DNA from: Leeuwenhoekiella nanhaiensis
Lineage (GTDB): Bacteria; Bacteroidota; Bacteroidia; Flavobacteriales; Flavobacteriaceae
Length of the DNA stretch: 64,000 bases
Direction: 5' to 3'
NCBI RefSeq assembly: GCF_002744755.1
Contig: NZ_KZ319294.1
Coordinates: 62,001-126,000, forward strand
The translations under genes were made by a program, and so were the position numbers. Positions 45,663-55,500 of the stretch are shown here, piece after piece (positions within the stretch are counted from its first letter, which is position 1; every line of letters begins with the position of its first letter). Below the pieces are notes generated by a model. The model saw only the letters and a list, made by a program, of their open reading frames with translations, was not told the DNA's origin and searched no databases.

Positions 45663-46201
45663 CAAATATATTCTGAAGAATTTTTACTACTTACCACCTG
45701 AGCGGGAACACCCAAAACGGTTTGATTTTCAAGAACGCTTCTATTTACTAATGAATTAGCCCCTATAACACAATTATCTCCTATTACTATTTTACCTACA
45801 ATTGTGGAATTACAACCGACGTAAACATTGTCTCCCAAAGTTGGCACTCCCCTCTCAACACCCCGACCACTTATGCCTATTGTAACTCCCTGAGAAATAT
45901 TACAATTATTACCTATACAGCAATTAGGATGAATAAAAATATTTCCAAAATGACCGATATAAAAAGATCTTCCTATAATTACAGATGCAGGCAAAGAAAT
46001 ACCTGTAGTAACTTCAATTAGTTTCTGCCAAATCAAACAAATACCTAATAATAAATGTCTCACCCCAAATATTTTAACTTCATTATATACGAATGATGCT
46101 ACTCTAAATTGAATAATAGCCCAGAAAGCCTGAGTCAAAAACACTATCCCTATAAAGTTTCCTCCGTACCGTTTATATTTTCTGTAATCTGACCTTATCA
46201 T
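45662..46201 (-). CDS. serine acetyltransferase-like hexapeptide acetyltransferase
   Basis: 179 residues with a left-handed beta-helix of hexapeptide repeats from about residue 65: ASVIIGRSFYIGHFGNIFIHPNCCIGNNCNISQGVTIG, then GDNVYVGCNSTIVGKIVIGDNCVIGANSLV. CysE-like, but the short N-terminus and the cluster context point to O-acetylation of a sugar rather than cysteine synthesis. A/T-rich. Four-base overlaps (ATGA) with both neighbouring genes. Confidence 0.82.
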   Translation of the reverse strand: MIRSDYRKYKRYGGNFIGIVFLTQAFWAIIQFRVASFVYNEVKIFGVRHLLLGICLIWQKLIEVTTGISLPASVIIGRSFYIGHFGNIFIHPNCCIGNNCNISQGVTIGISGRGVERGVPTLGDNVYVGCNSTIVGKIVIGDNCVIGANSLVNRSVLENQTVLGVPAQVVSSKNSSEYI

Positions 46202-47190
46202 TCAATTTTAGGTTTATTATATAACAAAATCCACCAACCTACTACCCTGCCGGTTGCTTCGTTAAACGCCCCTTTTTTGTTAGAAGCTGTCAGTACATTG
46301 CTATACCGGATCATGGTAAGCAGCAAAGCCGTGGCATTCCATTTAAAACGGGCTTTAAGACTGGGGTTGGTATATTTTACGCGCCACACATACCAGCCGT
46401 TGCGGATCACCATTTTACCGTATTTGTAGAGATTCGGTCTTCCGGCGGGGTCGTGATGATGCTCCAGACAAGCAGCAGTACACATTACGTTTTTCCCATA
46501 TTTTAATGCACGCAGGCAATAATCTGCGTCTTCATAAAGTCCGTACCCGTCAAAATACAGACTGAATTTTTCAGCATCAATCACCTTACGGCGAAAATTC
46601 ATAGACATCCCGATCAATAAATCCACCTCGTAATTTTTTCCGGTTAAGGGATAGCCGTAGGTTCTGCCGTGAGAAAAGTCGGGCATAATTCCCGGAAGAT
46701 CAGGAGATTGCAGGCCCAGCTTATTCCGCAGATAAAAACGCTGCGACTCACTGCGTTCAAAGCCTTCCAATACATAGACTTTATCTGTTGAGTATTTTCG
46801 ATCTGAAGGTTTCCAAAGGTTTTCATTAGTCGCTACTCCACCAACACCCACGATATCGGGATCAGATTTAAAAGCCTCGAGCACCGCCTCAAAATAATCG
46901 GGTTCTAAAACAACATCATCATCCAGAAAGCAAACTATTTCGGCTTGAGGATTTAGCTTCTCAATCCCAAAGTTTCGCTGACGGGTGAGTCCGCGATCTT
47001 TATCCTCAACTTTATAGTAGCTTAGGTTTTTAAAGTTTTGCTGCGAAAGACTCTCGCGGGTTTTATCATCCCGGGAACCATCGATGATTAAAATTTCATC
47101 CGGATAAAGACTTTGCAAAGCTACAGAAGCCAAAAGCCTGTTTAAGGCTTCGGCACGCTGGTAGGTACAGACAATAAGTGAAAACATCAT
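46198..47190 (-). CDS. GT2 glycosyltransferase
   Basis: 330 residues from the ATG at 47188-47190, which overlaps the upstream stop by ATGA; an earlier start is unlikely. GT-A fold: FSLIVCTYQRAEALNRLLASVALQSL at the N-terminus, CFLDDDVVLEPDYFE (DxD) near 88-102, and YEDADYCLRALKYGKNV near 230. The C-terminal helix pair is like those of rhamnosyl-type GT2 enzymes. Specificity unknown. Confidence 0.87.
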   Translation of the reverse strand: MMFSLIVCTYQRAEALNRLLASVALQSLYPDEILIIDGSRDDKTRESLSQQNFKNLSYYKVEDKDRGLTRQRNFGIEKLNPQAEIVCFLDDDVVLEPDYFEAVLEAFKSDPDIVGVGGVATNENLWKPSDRKYSTDKVYVLEGFERSESQRFYLRNKLGLQSPDLPGIMPDFSHGRTYGYPLTGKNYEVDLLIGMSMNFRRKVIDAEKFSLYFDGYGLYEDADYCLRALKYGKNVMCTAACLEHHHDPAGRPNLYKYGKMVIRNGWYVWRVKYTNPSLKARFKWNATALLLTMIRYSNVLTASNKKGAFNEATGRVVGWWILLYNKPKIE

Positions 47191-48728
47191 TTTGAATTCA
47201 ACAATTTTTTGGCCCAAAATAAACTCACCTTCCATCGCTTTTGCATCAACCGAATATAGGAAAACGGATTTTTAATCTGCTGCAGCCGGTAAAATTTAAG
47301 AAACAACAGGGTTTTATAACCCTGAACCTGGGCAGGTGTTGCGTGTTTGAGTATAGAAGCCAAAACCGTTGGTACTGGTTTGGGTCCAGGATTTTCGTTA
47401 TCCCAGGGCTTTTCAACCGGTTTTCTAAAACCACCCGAAGGAGCCTTTAAATGAATCAGTTTTAAAAATGGATTGTATAATATATCAACGCCGGTTTTGC
47501 GCAATTGCATCCCAAAATCGGCATCTTCACCAAAACCGTGTTCCAGCGCCAAATCAAAACGTATGTTTTCTAAAGCCGAGGCCTTTACAAAACTGCAACC
47601 GGAACCAAAAGCCGGCCACTGAAACACCGTCTTTTCGACTTCTGTTTCGCCTTCCTGAAGACAGCTCACCGTAAAAGCCTGAGGATCTTCAGTCTGAATG
47701 AACGCATCAGCCTTTTGTAAAAAATCACTCGGAATTCGCAAATCATCATCAGCCAAAAAAACCCAGTCTGCCTCAACCTGATCTAGAGCCAGATTGCGCG
47801 CGTTGCAGGCTCCGGTTTGATGGGTAAAGGTATGTCTGATTTGGAATGGCCAGCTTTGGCTTTGTAAATAATCGAGTTCTGAAACCGAAGCTGTATCCGG
47901 ATTTTGCTCAATAAGGATTAGGCTTTTGGGTAACAGAAGCTGTTCTGCAAGATCTATAAGGGTTTGTTTCAAAACCTCTTTGCGGCCCAGCGTGGGGATA
48001 ATAAGATCAAACTGGATCACCGGCTTCACGTTCTTTAGATCTGAAGGGCTCACTTCAAAGTGAGGGATATCTCTTTGCGGAATAGATTTAATCAGAAAGG
48101 ATTTCGCAAGCTGAAACAGATTGAGCTTTTTACGATACAACAAAAGTTGCAGGGCAAACAGGATCAGCCATTTCTTCCCCATTAGGGTCGCAATTGCGGT
48201 GTAGGTTGCTTTCGTATTTTTTGAGAAGGAAAGGATACTTTTTGAGGAACTCCAGATCAGTCGCGGCTCACTATATACCCGTAAGCCTTTCGACATCCCG
48301 GTTTTTGCCAAAATGCACAGAAACAAATCGAAATTTGAATGTACAGGAATGTATTCCTTAAAGTGCACTAGTTTTTTACAGCTAATTAAACCCACCGTAC
48401 TGCTCATCAGCCAGGTGGGATATTTTACGCCTGGCTGAATTCTAAAAAAAACACTCTGATCTACAAATCCCATTTCTTCAGCAATTACCAAAGGTTGATT
48501 TGCAGCATAACTCCACATTTCAGATTCCCTTGAAAAATTTTCGATGAATTCGAGATTCAGGCTGGATTCTATCTCTTCGTGAAACCATAGCAGAATCTCA
48601 TCCGGAAAGGTTTCGGCCAAAAGAAAACAAGCGGCACTCACCGCTTGATTTTTAAATTCGAGTTCCAGAGGCTGCCCGTCCTTTAAGACAGCGACAGGCT
48701 TTTTACCGTTATGTTTTAAGAAAATCAA
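47187..48728 (-). CDS. GT2 glycosyltransferase with N-terminal extension
   Basis: 513 residues. The C-terminal ~280 residues are a normal GT2 domain (FDLIIPTLGRKEVLKQTLIDL; VFLADDDLRIPSDF; GFGEDADFGMQLRKTG). The first ~230 residues (MIFLKHNGKKPVAVLKDGQPLELE; GVKYPTWLMSSTVGLISCKKL) look like a degenerate or unusual second glycosyltransferase-like domain without an obvious DxD. TTG start at 48726-48728, overlapping the upstream stop by TTGA. Confidence 0.8.
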   Translation of the reverse strand: MIFLKHNGKKPVAVLKDGQPLELEFKNQAVSAACFLLAETFPDEILLWFHEEIESSLNLEFIENFSRESEMWSYAANQPLVIAEEMGFVDQSVFFRIQPGVKYPTWLMSSTVGLISCKKLVHFKEYIPVHSNFDLFLCILAKTGMSKGLRVYSEPRLIWSSSKSILSFSKNTKATYTAIATLMGKKWLILFALQLLLYRKKLNLFQLAKSFLIKSIPQRDIPHFEVSPSDLKNVKPVIQFDLIIPTLGRKEVLKQTLIDLAEQLLLPKSLILIEQNPDTASVSELDYLQSQSWPFQIRHTFTHQTGACNARNLALDQVEADWVFLADDDLRIPSDFLQKADAFIQTEDPQAFTVSCLQEGETEVEKTVFQWPAFGSGCSFVKASALENIRFDLALEHGFGEDADFGMQLRKTGVDILYNPFLKLIHLKAPSGGFRKPVEKPWDNENPGPKPVPTVLASILKHATPAQVQGYKTLLFLKFYRLQQIKNPFSYIRLMQKRWKVSLFWAKKLLNSK

Positions 48729-49864
48729 GCTTTTACGACACCTTTATAAAACTCCAGGTTCTGCTTAACCACAACTGCCGTTGCAAAATGTCCCACAACC
48801 TGTTTGCGGGCACGGGCTCCCATTTTACTTCTTAATTCCTCGTCATCAAGTAATTTTAGAACGGCATCGGCGTATTTCTCATGATTTTTGGGATCAACGG
48901 TATAGCCGGTTTCACCATCTAGCATCACCTCGTTTGCCCAACCAATATCAGATGTTACCAGCGCTTTTTCCATTGCCATGGCTTCAACCCAGGTCATGGG
49001 TAAGGCTTCTGCAAAACTGGGCAAGACAACCACCGCAGCTTTGGCGATTTCTTCCTGTACCAACTCATAAGCCAGTAATCCCTTAAACTCGATGCGTTTG
49101 TGAAATTCAGGTTTTACCAATTCTATAAAAAGTTCCTGAGTGGATCTGCCTGTAAAAAAGTCTCTGACATCATTCCCCGCAAGAATCAGAAGGGCTTCGG
49201 GATTCTGTTCGAAAACGATGTTACAAATTTCGGCCAGTTCCAAAACACCTTTTTTCCGGATTATACTTCCGTAATACAATATACGATTGGGAAGCTCGGG
49301 AATTTGAATCGGTTTAAACTGAGCTACATCAATCGAATTGGGAATCACCTGTATTTCCTTCTTCAGTTCAAAAATTTCCTTTGTCAGTTTTGCTGTAAAA
49401 GCGCTTACCGCAAGAAGGTGATCGGCATTTTTAAGCGCCTGCTTTTCAAACCAGCGGTTTTTGGGTTTTTGCTTTCGATTATCCAAATGGCAAAAATAAC
49501 CGTCGCTTCCGTTACAACGAATGACCAGAGGACATTTAAAACGCATCAAAGCAGTGATCCCGGTCCAGTCCGGCGCCTCCAGAACATCTATTTTATGTAA
49601 TAGAATCTCCCGATTGACGTAGCGCTGTAAAAACCTGCGGTGCAAATACCAGCCTGCGAATTTATACTTCCGCTTTGCGATGCTGTGAATTTGGACTCCC
49701 TGATCTTCAAATTCCCTGTCTTCGGCCTGACTGTACACAAAAACCGTAACGCGTTCCCCGGCCTCAATCAGACTTGATGCCAGATTTTTGATACTGGTTC
49801 CCAGACCGCCACTTCGGTTTAAATAAGGATGAGGATACTCAGGAGTTAAAAAAGCGATGTGCAT
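48725..49864 (-). CDS. GT4 glycosyltransferase
   Basis: 379 residues with full GT4 architecture. N-terminal MHIAFLTPEYPHPYLNRSGGLGTSIKNLA is the starch-synthase-like G-G-x-G loop. The linker region carries NRILYYGSIIRKKGVLELAEI, and the C-terminal motif is PSFAEALPMTWVEAMAMEKALVTSDIG. ATG start, one base overlap with the upstream stop. Confidence 0.9.
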   Translation of the reverse strand: MHIAFLTPEYPHPYLNRSGGLGTSIKNLASSLIEAGERVTVFVYSQAEDREFEDQGVQIHSIAKRKYKFAGWYLHRRFLQRYVNREILLHKIDVLEAPDWTGITALMRFKCPLVIRCNGSDGYFCHLDNRKQKPKNRWFEKQALKNADHLLAVSAFTAKLTKEIFELKKEIQVIPNSIDVAQFKPIQIPELPNRILYYGSIIRKKGVLELAEICNIVFEQNPEALLILAGNDVRDFFTGRSTQELFIELVKPEFHKRIEFKGLLAYELVQEEIAKAAVVVLPSFAEALPMTWVEAMAMEKALVTSDIGWANEVMLDGETGYTVDPKNHEKYADAVLKLLDDEELRSKMGARARKQVVGHFATAVVVKQNLEFYKGVVKA

Positions 49865-50955
49865 CAGTCCAGTAAATTTATATGTTCAGCGACCATACGG
49901 TCTAGCGTATATTCCTTTTCAATTAAAACCGATGTGTCTTCAGTTATTTTTCGATCCCCAAGTACTACTTCTTCAATAATGGCTGCAAGGGCCTTTTTAT
50001 CTTTTGGTTCAACTAAAAATCCATTCATACTCTCTTTGATAATCTCGGGATTACCCCCAACTGTGGTGGTAATCACCGGTACATTTGCAGATAAACTCTC
50101 GAGGATCGAAAGGCTGAAGCATTCCATATAGGTAGGTTGAATGAGATACTCATAATAGGCCAGAATCTTCGGAATCTCTGAAGAACTACCTTTAAATGTC
50201 AACAACTGATCAACCTCTTTATCTTTTGCCTGTTGCTTTAGGCCTTCTTCAAGCGGACCTTCGCCATAAATGGTGATGTGGAGTTTGTTTTGCAAATCGG
50301 GTTTCAACAGCGCCAAAGCATCTATCAAATCCTGCAAGCCTTTAGATTCCCGCAGGTGAGAAACCACAACAAATTTAACCTTGCCTTGCTGATTAAGATT
50401 GTGGTTTTCTCTTTTTCTAAAGACCGAAGTATCAATACCGTTGTAAATCACTCCGGTTTTACGGGCTACCACTTTGCCCAGATCTTTCACAATATGCCGG
50501 GCCGTATAGCTGCTTACTCCTATAAACCAATCTGTAGCCTTATGATGTAAATAGCCTTTAAGACGGTTTTTCAACTGCTTTTTAAGCGGAAAACCATTTA
50601 AAGGACGTGGATTGTGATCTACGGCAATTAAGTTTTTGATCCTTCCGGCGTGTTTGGCTTTTTTGTAAAAAGGTGTACATAACTCGGTAAAATGCGTAAC
50701 CAGAGTGGTATAGGTTTTTTCATTTTCCTGAAGGTAATTGAGAAAAAAGGCTTCGACACTTGAATTTCCTTCCGCAGAAAAAACAGTAACACCCTCGTAA
50801 AATGTTTTATCCAAAACATCCGGAAAAAACCATTCTACCTCATAACCTTTGGCTTTCGCCGCGGCATCATAAGCCACAAAAAAACGATCCATACCTCCTA
50901 TTCGATCCTCGCGCAACACGTAATTACAAACTACAGCTAATCTTTTGGTGCTCAT
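49864..50955 (-). CDS. GT4 glycosyltransferase
   Basis: 363 residues from the ATG at 50953-50955, which overlaps the upstream stop (ATGA). N-terminal STKRLAVVCNYVLREDRIGGMDRFFV; C-terminal VKFVVVSHLRESKGLQDLIDALALL and YMECFSLSILESLSANVPVITTTVGG with the donor-binding Glu. A longer frame to 50982 adds nine residues inside the upstream gene and is less likely. Confidence 0.88.
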   Translation of the reverse strand: MSTKRLAVVCNYVLREDRIGGMDRFFVAYDAAAKAKGYEVEWFFPDVLDKTFYEGVTVFSAEGNSSVEAFFLNYLQENEKTYTTLVTHFTELCTPFYKKAKHAGRIKNLIAVDHNPRPLNGFPLKKQLKNRLKGYLHHKATDWFIGVSSYTARHIVKDLGKVVARKTGVIYNGIDTSVFRKRENHNLNQQGKVKFVVVSHLRESKGLQDLIDALALLKPDLQNKLHITIYGEGPLEEGLKQQAKDKEVDQLLTFKGSSSEIPKILAYYEYLIQPTYMECFSLSILESLSANVPVITTTVGGNPEIIKESMNGFLVEPKDKKALAAIIEEVVLGDRKITEDTSVLIEKEYTLDRMVAEHINLLD

Positions 50956-52358
50956 AAGGTGTTTTTTAAAGCCTGTACACAAGCCTGAGTGGTTTCGTCA
51001 AGAGGTTTACCCACCTGCATATCGATAAGCTTCCTGCGATTTTCCAGATCCAGATTGGGATTACGCAGGTATGCGTTTACAGCAGTATACAATTCTTCTG
51101 CATTTTTAGCGATTTTGACCGCACCACTTTTAACCACATTATCATAATGCTCATACTGCAAGAACCGCTGATCGTTGTAAAGTCCATTAGCACCGTTACC
51201 AAAGGCCGTATTGACGACCGGCTTTTCAAACAACATAAAGTCGAGGCTCATGGTTGAAAGCATATTGACGTTCAGATCGCAAAACTTAAGAATGGCTTTA
51301 AGCATGCTCAGGTCTTCGCGTGTAGGTACCCGTTGAGACCAGGGCTCGGGATGCCCTTCCCGGGTGAGCTCCCATTTGGGGTGATTCCATTTGATTTCGG
51401 GATATTTGGTTTTCGTTTCTGCGAAACGCCGCTCATCTTCTGCCGGTGAGGTTCGCACCAAAAGTTGGCACGAATCGATTGCTCCAGAACGGATGCCTTC
51501 AGCCAAAGTCGCGATTACCAGCGGATCGTTAGAGCCAATCGTGGCATCGGCACAGCTGTAGCACAGGATTTTTTCATCCGGATTCAGGCCAAAGGTTTCG
51601 TAGAACTCTGTTTTTGGAATATCAAATTGAGATAGCACATAGGGCTCAAATTGCGGAGTCCCCACTATAGAAACCGCTTGCGGATTGGTATAGGGATAAA
51701 ACCGAAGTAATTCGCTTTTCATCAAATCGCTCCAGACCAAAAAGTAGTCAAAAGTTGAAGCCATCCTCCCTTTTGAAGCCAGGTTGTCCCAACTGAAAAT
51801 AAACGAGGCGGTAGGAATCTGTAGCTTTTTTGCCCAAAAAACCAGAGTAGCAATAAAGGGTGGTCGCTGATGCGTAAAGAACAAAATATCCGGTTTATGC
51901 TCCTTTAAAATTTTACCATATTGAGCTACAGTCGCGTCTCCAGCAAAGCTTTGCTCCTGCAACTTTTCATACCCAAGGATATTCTTTTCGCTGTGAAAAA
52001 CCGAACTTACAGCATAAACCGTACGAACCAAAAAACCATGCGGACTCCAGCTTCTGGCTTTGTTCATCTCGTAATTATCTGCAATTCCCGGATTGGATTT
52101 GTGTTTTTGTAAGTGTGCTACTTCTTTAAGCTTGCGCCACAACCAGTTTTTTTTGGTTTCGGTAAAAACCGGAAGGGCTACGATAGTAAATTTTGCCGCA
52201 TCCAGTTCGGGAAAGGTGGTAAATGGCAAACCTGAAAAAATGATAACTTTTTTAAAACCGGCAGCCGCCTCATCGAGAAATGTACTTAAAACGAAATTGC
52301 GAAAGCCAACGCCATCTGTAATTACAATTCCTAAGGTCTTTCGAGATTCTAAATTCAA
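50952..52358 (-). CDS. unclassified GT-B-like protein next to neuC
   Basis: 468 residues with no family I can name. It looks like a two-domain GT-B protein: an N-terminal Rossmann-like part (LGIVITDGVGFRNFVLSTFLDEAAAGFKKVIIFSG), a middle TASFIFSWDNLASKGRMASTFDYFLVWSDLMKSELLRFYP reminiscent of CDP-glycerol- or sialyl-type transferases, and a C-terminal MSTMSLDFMLFEKPVVNTAFG like a nucleotide-sugar binding motif. Two HP dipeptides occur (WNHPKWE, GHPEPW), a motif also found in several bacterial sialyltransferase families. TTG start at 52356-52358. It lies 51 bases downstream of neuC. Confidence 0.5.
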   Translation of the reverse strand: MNLESRKTLGIVITDGVGFRNFVLSTFLDEAAAGFKKVIIFSGLPFTTFPELDAAKFTIVALPVFTETKKNWLWRKLKEVAHLQKHKSNPGIADNYEMNKARSWSPHGFLVRTVYAVSSVFHSEKNILGYEKLQEQSFAGDATVAQYGKILKEHKPDILFFTHQRPPFIATLVFWAKKLQIPTASFIFSWDNLASKGRMASTFDYFLVWSDLMKSELLRFYPYTNPQAVSIVGTPQFEPYVLSQFDIPKTEFYETFGLNPDEKILCYSCADATIGSNDPLVIATLAEGIRSGAIDSCQLLVRTSPAEDERRFAETKTKYPEIKWNHPKWELTREGHPEPWSQRVPTREDLSMLKAILKFCDLNVNMLSTMSLDFMLFEKPVVNTAFGNGANGLYNDQRFLQYEHYDNVVKSGAVKIAKNAEELYTAVNAYLRNPNLDLENRRKLIDMQVGKPLDETTQACVQALKNTL

Positions 52359-52409
52359 GTTTTTAGATTCAAAGTTAGAAGTTTAAAATGCATATTTGGT
52401 ATTTCTATA

Positions 52410-53531
52410 TTAAAGATCCCTAAACTGCTTCTGATGATCTATTTGCCAAAAAGCTTCGGTTCTTAGCGCTTCCAGAAATCCGGAGGCAGCTGTTTTGGTA
52501 CTTTTTGCTCCTTTTGGTTTAACCTTTAGTTCTTTCGCAGAGGCGATACCTTTTAAAATAGCTGCTTTAGAATTATCCACGTGAATGATGCTGTCGGTCA
52601 GTAAGTCCCGGTTTTCCTGGCGCCTGCCCACATTTACTGTAGGAATACCCAGATAAGGGGCCTCGTGAATACCGGCACTACTGTTTCCTATTAAAAAAGC
52701 CGCATTTTTGAGCAAGGTAATGAAATACTCAAACCGCAAGGACGGAAAAAGCCTAAATCGCGGATGCTCTTCAAATTGGCGATACGTCTTCAAAATAGCG
52801 GAAGAACCCAGGTCATTATTGGGATAGATCACCACATAGTTTTGATCATCTTCCAATAGCGCCTGTACAAAATCACCTGCGTGCGTGGCAGTTTCCTGAT
52901 GCGCGGTGGTTACCGAATGAAATAAGACTACAGCATAGCTTTCAAACGGAATGTCGTAATAGGCTTTTGCAGTTTTGAGATTGGGTAAGGTATCACTGAA
53001 TAGCACATCTAAATCAGCCGAACCGATGTTAAAAATACTGCTCTCGAGTTCGCCCATTTGTAGCAAACGTTTGGCTGCCGTCTCGTGAGATACAAAATGA
53101 ATATGGCTCAATTTACTTACCGAATGCCGAATGAGTTCATCAACCGTGCCCGAAAGTTCGCCTCCTTCAATATGACCTACCAAAATATTATTCAATGAAC
53201 CCACAATTGCACCGGCCAGGGCTTCGACCCGGTCGCCGTGAACAATAATTAAATCAGGCTCAACTGTTTTGACAAAGGCTGAAAAACCTTCGATAGTCTT
53301 AGCCAGGGTAAGATCCATTGTGGCTTCTGAGGTATGATTGGGAAAGCGGTGTATGTTATGCAAACCGGCCTTTTCGATCTCAATAACGGTTAGTCCATAT
53401 TGCTCAAGCAGGTGCATACCGGTAGCAAAAATGCAATACTCAAAATCGGATGCATCGCTTACCGCCTGAATCAGGGATTTTAACTTCCCGAAATCTGCCC
53501 GTGTACCGCTTAGGAAGGCAATTTTTCTCAA
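52410..53531 (-). CDS. neuC: UDP-N-acetylglucosamine 2-epimerase, hydrolysing (NeuC)
   Basis: 373 residues, GT-B-like fold. It converts UDP-GlcNAc to ManNAc plus UDP, the first step of sialic acid synthesis. Motifs: [21 protein letters not shown] at the N-terminus, DLIIVHGDRVEALAGA and GHIEGGELSGTVDELIRHSVSKLSHIHFVS, and C-terminal FLIGNSSAGIHEAPYLGIPTVNVGRRQENR. The SGTRADFGK start is characteristic of the hydrolysing NeuC/LegG group rather than WecB. TTG start overlapping the upstream stop (TTGA). In one transcript with neuB. Confidence 0.92.
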   Translation of the reverse strand: MRKIAFLSGTRADFGKLKSLIQAVSDASDFEYCIFATGMHLLEQYGLTVIEIEKAGLHNIHRFPNHTSEATMDLTLAKTIEGFSAFVKTVEPDLIIVHGDRVEALAGAIVGSLNNILVGHIEGGELSGTVDELIRHSVSKLSHIHFVSHETAAKRLLQMGELESSIFNIGSADLDVLFSDTLPNLKTAKAYYDIPFESYAVVLFHSVTTAHQETATHAGDFVQALLEDDQNYVVIYPNNDLGSSAILKTYRQFEEHPRFRLFPSLRFEYFITLLKNAAFLIGNSSAGIHEAPYLGIPTVNVGRRQENRDLLTDSIIHVDNSKAAILKGIASAKELKVKPKGAKSTKTAASGFLEALRTEAFWQIDHQKQFRDL

Positions 53532-54454
53532 AACGTCCTGGATTTTAAAAGGAACTTTTCAGGAAAAAAACGGTATTCGGGAAAAGGCTCATTAAGCATT
53601 TCGACTTCCAAATTTGGATTAAAAACCACAGAGCAACCGCTTAAAATCGAGGCCGTTTTGATCAGTTTATCGCACCTGGCAAGAATGAGGCAATCAATTA
53701 GTGCTTCGCGGTTAACCTCGCGATGATTCTTTGCTGTAATGTGAATGGGTTTCCCGTTTTTAGAACGATTGATCGTTCTGCATAAAATCTGGCTTTTTCC
53801 GAGTTCAAAGGTTATATAATCGATGAAATTATGATCATCACTAGCCAGAAAAAATTGAATGTTTTGAGATTCATTTTCAAGCTCGGAAAGCAAGACCTCT
53901 TTTACCAGTTCATAAGAAACAGCAGGAGCCTCAGTAATTTTGTCTGTACCCCTATAGTGTACGCCTATCATACGCTTTGCTGTAAACTCAATTGCAGTGT
54001 AATTTTGTACAAATTCGGTAACTTCGGTATCCAATTCCAGATAGGTATTGAGCAGATAATTGGCTCGTTCCAAAGTTAAAGCCGAATTGTAATTCCAGGC
54101 CCTGTTCAAATCCAGATCTTTAAAAGACCGCATAACCGCATAATGCAGGAAGAATGGCTTTTGAGAATCATTTTTAAATTTTACGAATTCTGAAAAGCTT
54201 TTTGATCCTATTCTTTTCGACGGATTTCTAAAAATCACAAAAGGTTTTAAGCCCTCGGAGTCGCAATATTCAAGAATTTCAAGCAACCAAATAAAGTTTG
54301 CTCCAAAACCCATCTTGGAGAACACCTCAACGGCAAATATGCCTTTAGATTTATTTTTAAGGATAAGCTGTTGATTGCGCTGTAGGCGAAGATTAAAATA
54401 GTAATCTATCTCCCTTTGATATGCGGTATTCAGCCATCGTTTTATCGAACTCAT
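53528..54454 (-). CDS. NodZ/O-fucosyltransferase-like protein (putative fucosyltransferase)
   Basis: 308 residues. [16 protein letters not shown] near residue 167 matches the HxRxTD donor loop of NodZ/FUT8-type alpha-1,6-fucosyltransferases. [32 protein letters not shown] near 255-287 matches the C-terminal block of the same superfamily. I infer GDP-fucose or a related donor. The first ~120 residues are diverged. ATG start overlapping the neuB stop (ATGA); neuC follows with TTGA overlap. Confidence 0.68.
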   Translation of the reverse strand: MSSIKRWLNTAYQREIDYYFNLRLQRNQQLILKNKSKGIFAVEVFSKMGFGANFIWLLEILEYCDSEGLKPFVIFRNPSKRIGSKSFSEFVKFKNDSQKPFFLHYAVMRSFKDLDLNRAWNYNSALTLERANYLLNTYLELDTEVTEFVQNYTAIEFTAKRMIGVHYRGTDKITEAPAVSYELVKEVLLSELENESQNIQFFLASDDHNFIDYITFELGKSQILCRTINRSKNGKPIHITAKNHREVNREALIDCLILARCDKLIKTASILSGCSVVFNPNLEVEMLNEPFPEYRFFPEKFLLKSRTF

Positions 54455-55491
54455 TGAATATCGCTAAACTTGAGTTGAGCGTCTTCCGCAATAGCTCTTG
54501 CTGCTTTTTTACCCAGAATATCTTCAAACTGTTCAGCTAAAATTTCGCCCGTTCCCGGACGCTTTACCCAAATATTCGCTTCACTAAAAACCTCCCCTTT
54601 TTTAATGGACGCGATGGTACAAACGGTTGCAAATGCAAAATCTATGGTGACCTGTTCCTCCTTTGCCGGAGTTTTTTCGCCCCCGCGCATAAGCCAGATT
54701 TCCTTACTTGACCTGATGAGTTCGGCGCAGGCTTCTTCATCCATACTGCAAACGATATCCGGTCCGGTACGCTGCATATGATCGGTAAAATGCCGCTCTA
54801 AAATAGACGCTCCCAAAGCTACTGCTCCTAAACAGGCATTATTATTCAAGGTATGATCTGATAAGCCAAAAGGCACATCGGGAAAGGCCTGATGCAGTTG
54901 AGTCATCGCGCCCAAACGCACTAAATGAGTCGGGGTTGGATATAAATTGGTGGTGTGCAGCAAAGCGAAAGGTGTACCCGCATCCTTAAAAATCTGTACG
55001 GCTTTAGAAACACTTTCAAGTGTATTCATCCCGGTGCTGAGAATAACCGGTTTACCAAAACCTGCGATGTGCTTAAGCAGGGGATAATTATTGCATTCAC
55101 CCGAACCGATTTTATAGGCCGAAACATTCATAGCCTGAAGCCGGTTTGCGGCAGCGCGGGAAAAGGGTGTAGAGATAAATAGCATTCCCTTTTCTTCTAC
55201 GTACTTTTTAAGCGCAATCTCATCGGCTTCATCAAGCGCGCAACGCTTCATTATCTCATAAATAGAAACAGTTGCATTCCCCGGAATCACTTTCTTTGCC
55301 GCACTGCTCATTTCATCTTCTACAATATGCGTTTGGTGTTTAACCACTTCCGCTCCTGCCCGGTGCGCAGCATCAACCAGTTCTTTAGCGACCTGTAACG
55401 AACCTTCGTGATTGATGCCTATTTCGGCAATGACAAGTGGCGGGTAATCTGGTCCTATTTTGCGGTTTTCGATTTGGATGTATGGGTTCAA
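54451..55491 (-). CDS. neuB: N-acetylneuraminate synthase NeuB
   Basis: 346 residues. It condenses ManNAc with phosphoenolpyruvate to give Neu5Ac. TIM-barrel domain to about residue 275 ([102 protein letters not shown]), then an antifreeze-like SAF domain. The whole chain parallels meningococcal NeuB as I recall it, which favours Neu5Ac over legionaminic or pseudaminic acid. The start is TTG at 55489-55491; an in-frame TAA lies only four codons upstream, so no ATG is available. A (TTAATTG)6 tract begins 10 bases upstream. Confidence 0.94.
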   Translation of the reverse strand: MNPYIQIENRKIGPDYPPLVIAEIGINHEGSLQVAKELVDAAHRAGAEVVKHQTHIVEDEMSSAAKKVIPGNATVSIYEIMKRCALDEADEIALKKYVEEKGMLFISTPFSRAAANRLQAMNVSAYKIGSGECNNYPLLKHIAGFGKPVILSTGMNTLESVSKAVQIFKDAGTPFALLHTTNLYPTPTHLVRLGAMTQLHQAFPDVPFGLSDHTLNNNACLGAVALGASILERHFTDHMQRTGPDIVCSMDEEACAELIRSSKEIWLMRGGEKTPAKEEQVTIDFAFATVCTIASIKKGEVFSEANIWVKRPGTGEILAEQFEDILGKKAARAIAEDAQLKFSDIQ

Positions 55492-55500
55492 GGGGATTTG

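Noticed and set aside
54451-55491. legionaminic or pseudaminic acid synthase instead of NeuB
   Set aside because: Key stretches ([32 protein letters not shown]) follow Neu5Ac synthase, and no dehydratase or aminotransferase genes of the other pathways are nearby. Not fully excluded without a tree.
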